Shown: in pieces, positions 6,392 to 7,345 of the stretch
Position numbering within the stretch: position 1 is the stretch's first letter
How the letters are laid out: every line of letters starts with the position of its first letter
Assembly: GCA_964617555.1 (NCBI GenBank)
Contig: CAZTYP010000081.1
Coordinates: 1-7,345, forward strand
DNA: 7,345 nucleotides
Direction of reading: 5' to 3'
From: 1-14-2-50-31-20 sp964617555
Lineage (GTDB): Bacteria; Bacteroidota; Ignavibacteria; Ignavibacteriales; Melioribacteraceae
The notes under the pieces: generated by a model
Told to the model about the DNA's origin: nothing
The model's database searches: none
Seen by the model: the letters and a program-made list of their open reading frames with translations, nothing else
Position numbers and translations under genes: made by a program

Positions 6392-6511
6392 GGGCGGATA
6401 AGGTGTACGTGGTTAACCGGAACTGCTTCGTGGTCTTATACTTCCGTTACCAAATACAGATTTGATATTTAACTTACTTATAAAACCGTTAGGGTTACTA
6501 GCAAAATTATT
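6392..6511 (+). pseudogene. Relic of a GH94 glycoside phosphorylase C-terminus
   Basis: In one frame this stretch reads GRIRCTWLTGTASWSYTSVT, then KYRFDI, a TAA stop at 6470-6472, and then, still in frame, LTYKTVRVTSKI. The first part strongly resembles the conserved TWLTGTASW...QYILGI segment near the C-terminus of GH94 enzymes (cellobiose phosphorylase and relatives). The part after the stop keeps the spacing of the next family segment (I-x-P-T-Y-D-G-L-x-I-D-P-x-I). About 40 codons are recognisable. There is no start, and the rest of the enzyme is missing because an unrelated gene ends at 6378. I therefore read it as a decayed leftover from deletion or rearrangement. The comparison is from memory of the family, not from a search. 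Confidence 0.55.
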
Positions 6512-7004
6512 GTATTGCACCACACCTTGAGAAAGATAAATACAAAATTGCCCGATACTGATAACAAAAAATTAAATTAACTTTGAAAATATTTTTGTAT
6601 CTAATTAAATATCAAAGACTCTTTAACTGAAATAACTACACGTAAAAATTACTTTCATGAAATATATAAAATATCTTTTTGCGCAAATTTCAAACAATAA
6701 TTTTCGGTGCAATTTTTGATATACTTTACCATATCTGTTTTGGGATAAAAGGGACATTAGGGATTAGTTGCATAAGGGAAACTTTGACAAAACGGAATAA
6801 AATATTATTAACTGAGTTTATCTACAAAAAAATAATCGGCGGGTTTTTATTTTTGCCATAGCATACTTTTTGCCCCCCCCATTTTTAACCCTTTTGGAAA
6901 CAAAAAGCAAGAAAGGGCATATTTTTTACCGAGAAAAATTCAGCTTTCAAAATTCTTTTCTTTATTTTATAACCATTCCATTTTTACATTATTGAGGCAA
7001 TTAA
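6512..7004. other. Gene-free AT-rich stretch
   Basis: I find no supportable gene, RNA gene or mobile element here. A frame from a TTG at 6679 to 6861 would encode 60 residues, but it has no Shine-Dalgarno, no recognisable motif and an unlikely composition. Notable items are a run of eight Cs at 6873-6880 and a weak inverted repeat CCCTTT/AAAGGG (6889-6894 and 6912-6917) followed by a short T-run. Together with the GH94 relic on its left, the stretch looks like decayed former coding DNA plus the leader of the gene at 7005. Confidence 0.5.
6889..6927 (+). terminator. Weak hairpin with T-run, possible terminator
   Basis: CCCTTT and AAAGGG can pair (6 bp plus a T-G wobble) around a loop of about 15 nt, and six Ts begin 4 nt after the stem. 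The loop is long and the T-run is offset, so it could be a degenerate terminator or chance in AT-rich DNA. No intact gene ends just before it. Confidence 0.2.
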
Positions 7005-7345
7005 ATGAAATTAAATAATTCAAAACTTAGAAAGATAATTCATAATTCAATATTCCTCGTTCTTTTCTTTTTTACCTCTTGCGATACCACCAATCCACCC
7101 GATAATGGTAAACTTATGCTGACTGCGGAAGATGTAAGTTGCACAGAGGCTTGGTTAAACTTAAAGTCGGATAATATTACATTACCCGCAAAAGTAAATA
7201 TTATAAAGAACGATTCTACAATAATAACGGCAAACATAAACAGCCCCGATACAACTCTTTACATAGAAAACTTATTGCCGAAGAAGACCTACACATTTCA
7301 AACAATCATTCAATCAACCGACCGGAAGAGTAACAGCGTAAGCGT
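7005..7345 (+). CDS. 5' end of a lipoprotein with a fibronectin-like beta domain
   Basis: The gene runs off the window after 113 codons. The ATG is supported by a GAGG Shine-Dalgarno at 6994-6997. The N-terminus is a lipoprotein signal (IFLVLFFFTSC, lipidated Cys26) followed by a short Thr/Pro/Asp linker, DTTNPPDNG. Residues about 36-113 (LMLTAEDVSCTEAWLNL, ANINSPDTTLYIENLLP, KTYTFQTIIQ) have the alternating strand pattern of a fibronectin type III-like domain, with the TLYIENLLPKKTYTF turn typical of such folds. I recall very similar N-terminal domains in large Ignavibacteria lipoproteins that continue into a beta-propeller, but the continuation is not visible, so no function is assigned. 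It has its own leader after a 600-nt gene-poor region and is probably unrelated to the saccharide cluster. Confidence 0.8.
   Translation, partial: MKLNNSKLRKIIHNSIFLVLFFFTSCDTTNPPDNGKLMLTAEDVSCTEAWLNLKSDNITLPAKVNIIKNDSTIITANINSPDTTLYIENLLPKKTYTFQTIIQSTDRKSNSVS

Noticed and set aside
6413..6574. Minus-strand frame of about 54 codons without ATG across the GH94 relic
   Set aside because: It reads smoothly but has no ATG start or ribosome binding site, and the opposite strand has a recognisable GH94 signature that explains the sequence better.
6581..6617. Inverted repeat CTTTGA/TCAAAG
   Set aside because: Six pairs around a 25-nt loop in AT-rich DNA are expected by chance and no T-run or gene end is associated.
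6679..6861. Plus-strand frame of 60 codons starting with TTG
   Set aside because: No Shine-Dalgarno, no recognisable domain and odd composition; probably chance in decayed DNA.
7040..7237. Minus-strand frame opposite the lipoprotein at 7005
   Set aside because: The plus strand has a ribosome binding site, a lipoprotein signal and a beta-domain pattern, so this is a shadow.
1..7345. CRISPR array, tRNA, rRNA or insertion sequence
   Set aside because: No regularly spaced repeats, no tRNA cloverleaf pattern, no rRNA segments and no transposase motifs or terminal repeats were found on reading through both strands.

Overview
The window comes from a low-GC genome that looks like a member of the Bacteroidota/Ignavibacteria group. 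Three things suggest this. Two proteins end in the NYPNPFNPST-type C-terminal sorting module used by the type IX secretion system (T9SS). Several lipoproteins carry short Bacteroidota-like signal peptides. Start sites lean on A-rich leaders as much as on Shine-Dalgarno sequences. The assignment is from pattern recognition only; no search was run.

Layout. (1) Positions 2-613 hold the 3' end of a secreted T9SS cargo protein, closed by a clear rho-independent terminator at 626-661. (2) Positions 693-5876 hold five co-directional genes that read as a small saccharide-processing cluster: a T9SS-exported beta-propeller protein resembling oligogalacturonate-lyase propellers, a CBM9-like lipoprotein, a SemiSWEET sugar transporter, a GH105 unsaturated uronyl hydrolase, and a DUF4861 lipoprotein. 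The last four are tightly packed: a 17-nt gap, a 13-nt gap and a 4-nt ATGA overlap. They are very likely one operon; the propeller gene lies 88 nt upstream and may be part of it. (3) Positions 6025-6378 hold a small orphan gene for a protein with one C-terminal membrane segment, behind a Bacteroidota-type -7 box. (4) Positions 6379-7004 hold no intact gene. Their left part contains a decayed piece of a GH94 glycoside phosphorylase C-terminus interrupted by a stop codon; the rest is AT-rich DNA with an odd run of eight Cs. (5) From 7005 to the window end is the 5' end of a lipoprotein gene with a fibronectin-like beta domain.

How the genes may work together (inference). The exported propeller protein would bind or cleave an acidic, pectin-like polysaccharide outside the cell. 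The CBM9 and DUF4861 lipoproteins would hold or process oligosaccharides in the envelope. GH105 would remove the unsaturated uronic acid left at the non-reducing end by a lyase. SemiSWEET would carry a released small sugar across the inner membrane. No SusC/SusD pair, classical polysaccharide lyase or regulator is visible here, so the cluster either relies on genes elsewhere or is a minimal oligosaccharide-finishing operon. The most distinctive feature is the SemiSWEET gene placed between a CBM9 lipoprotein and a GH105/DUF4861 pair.
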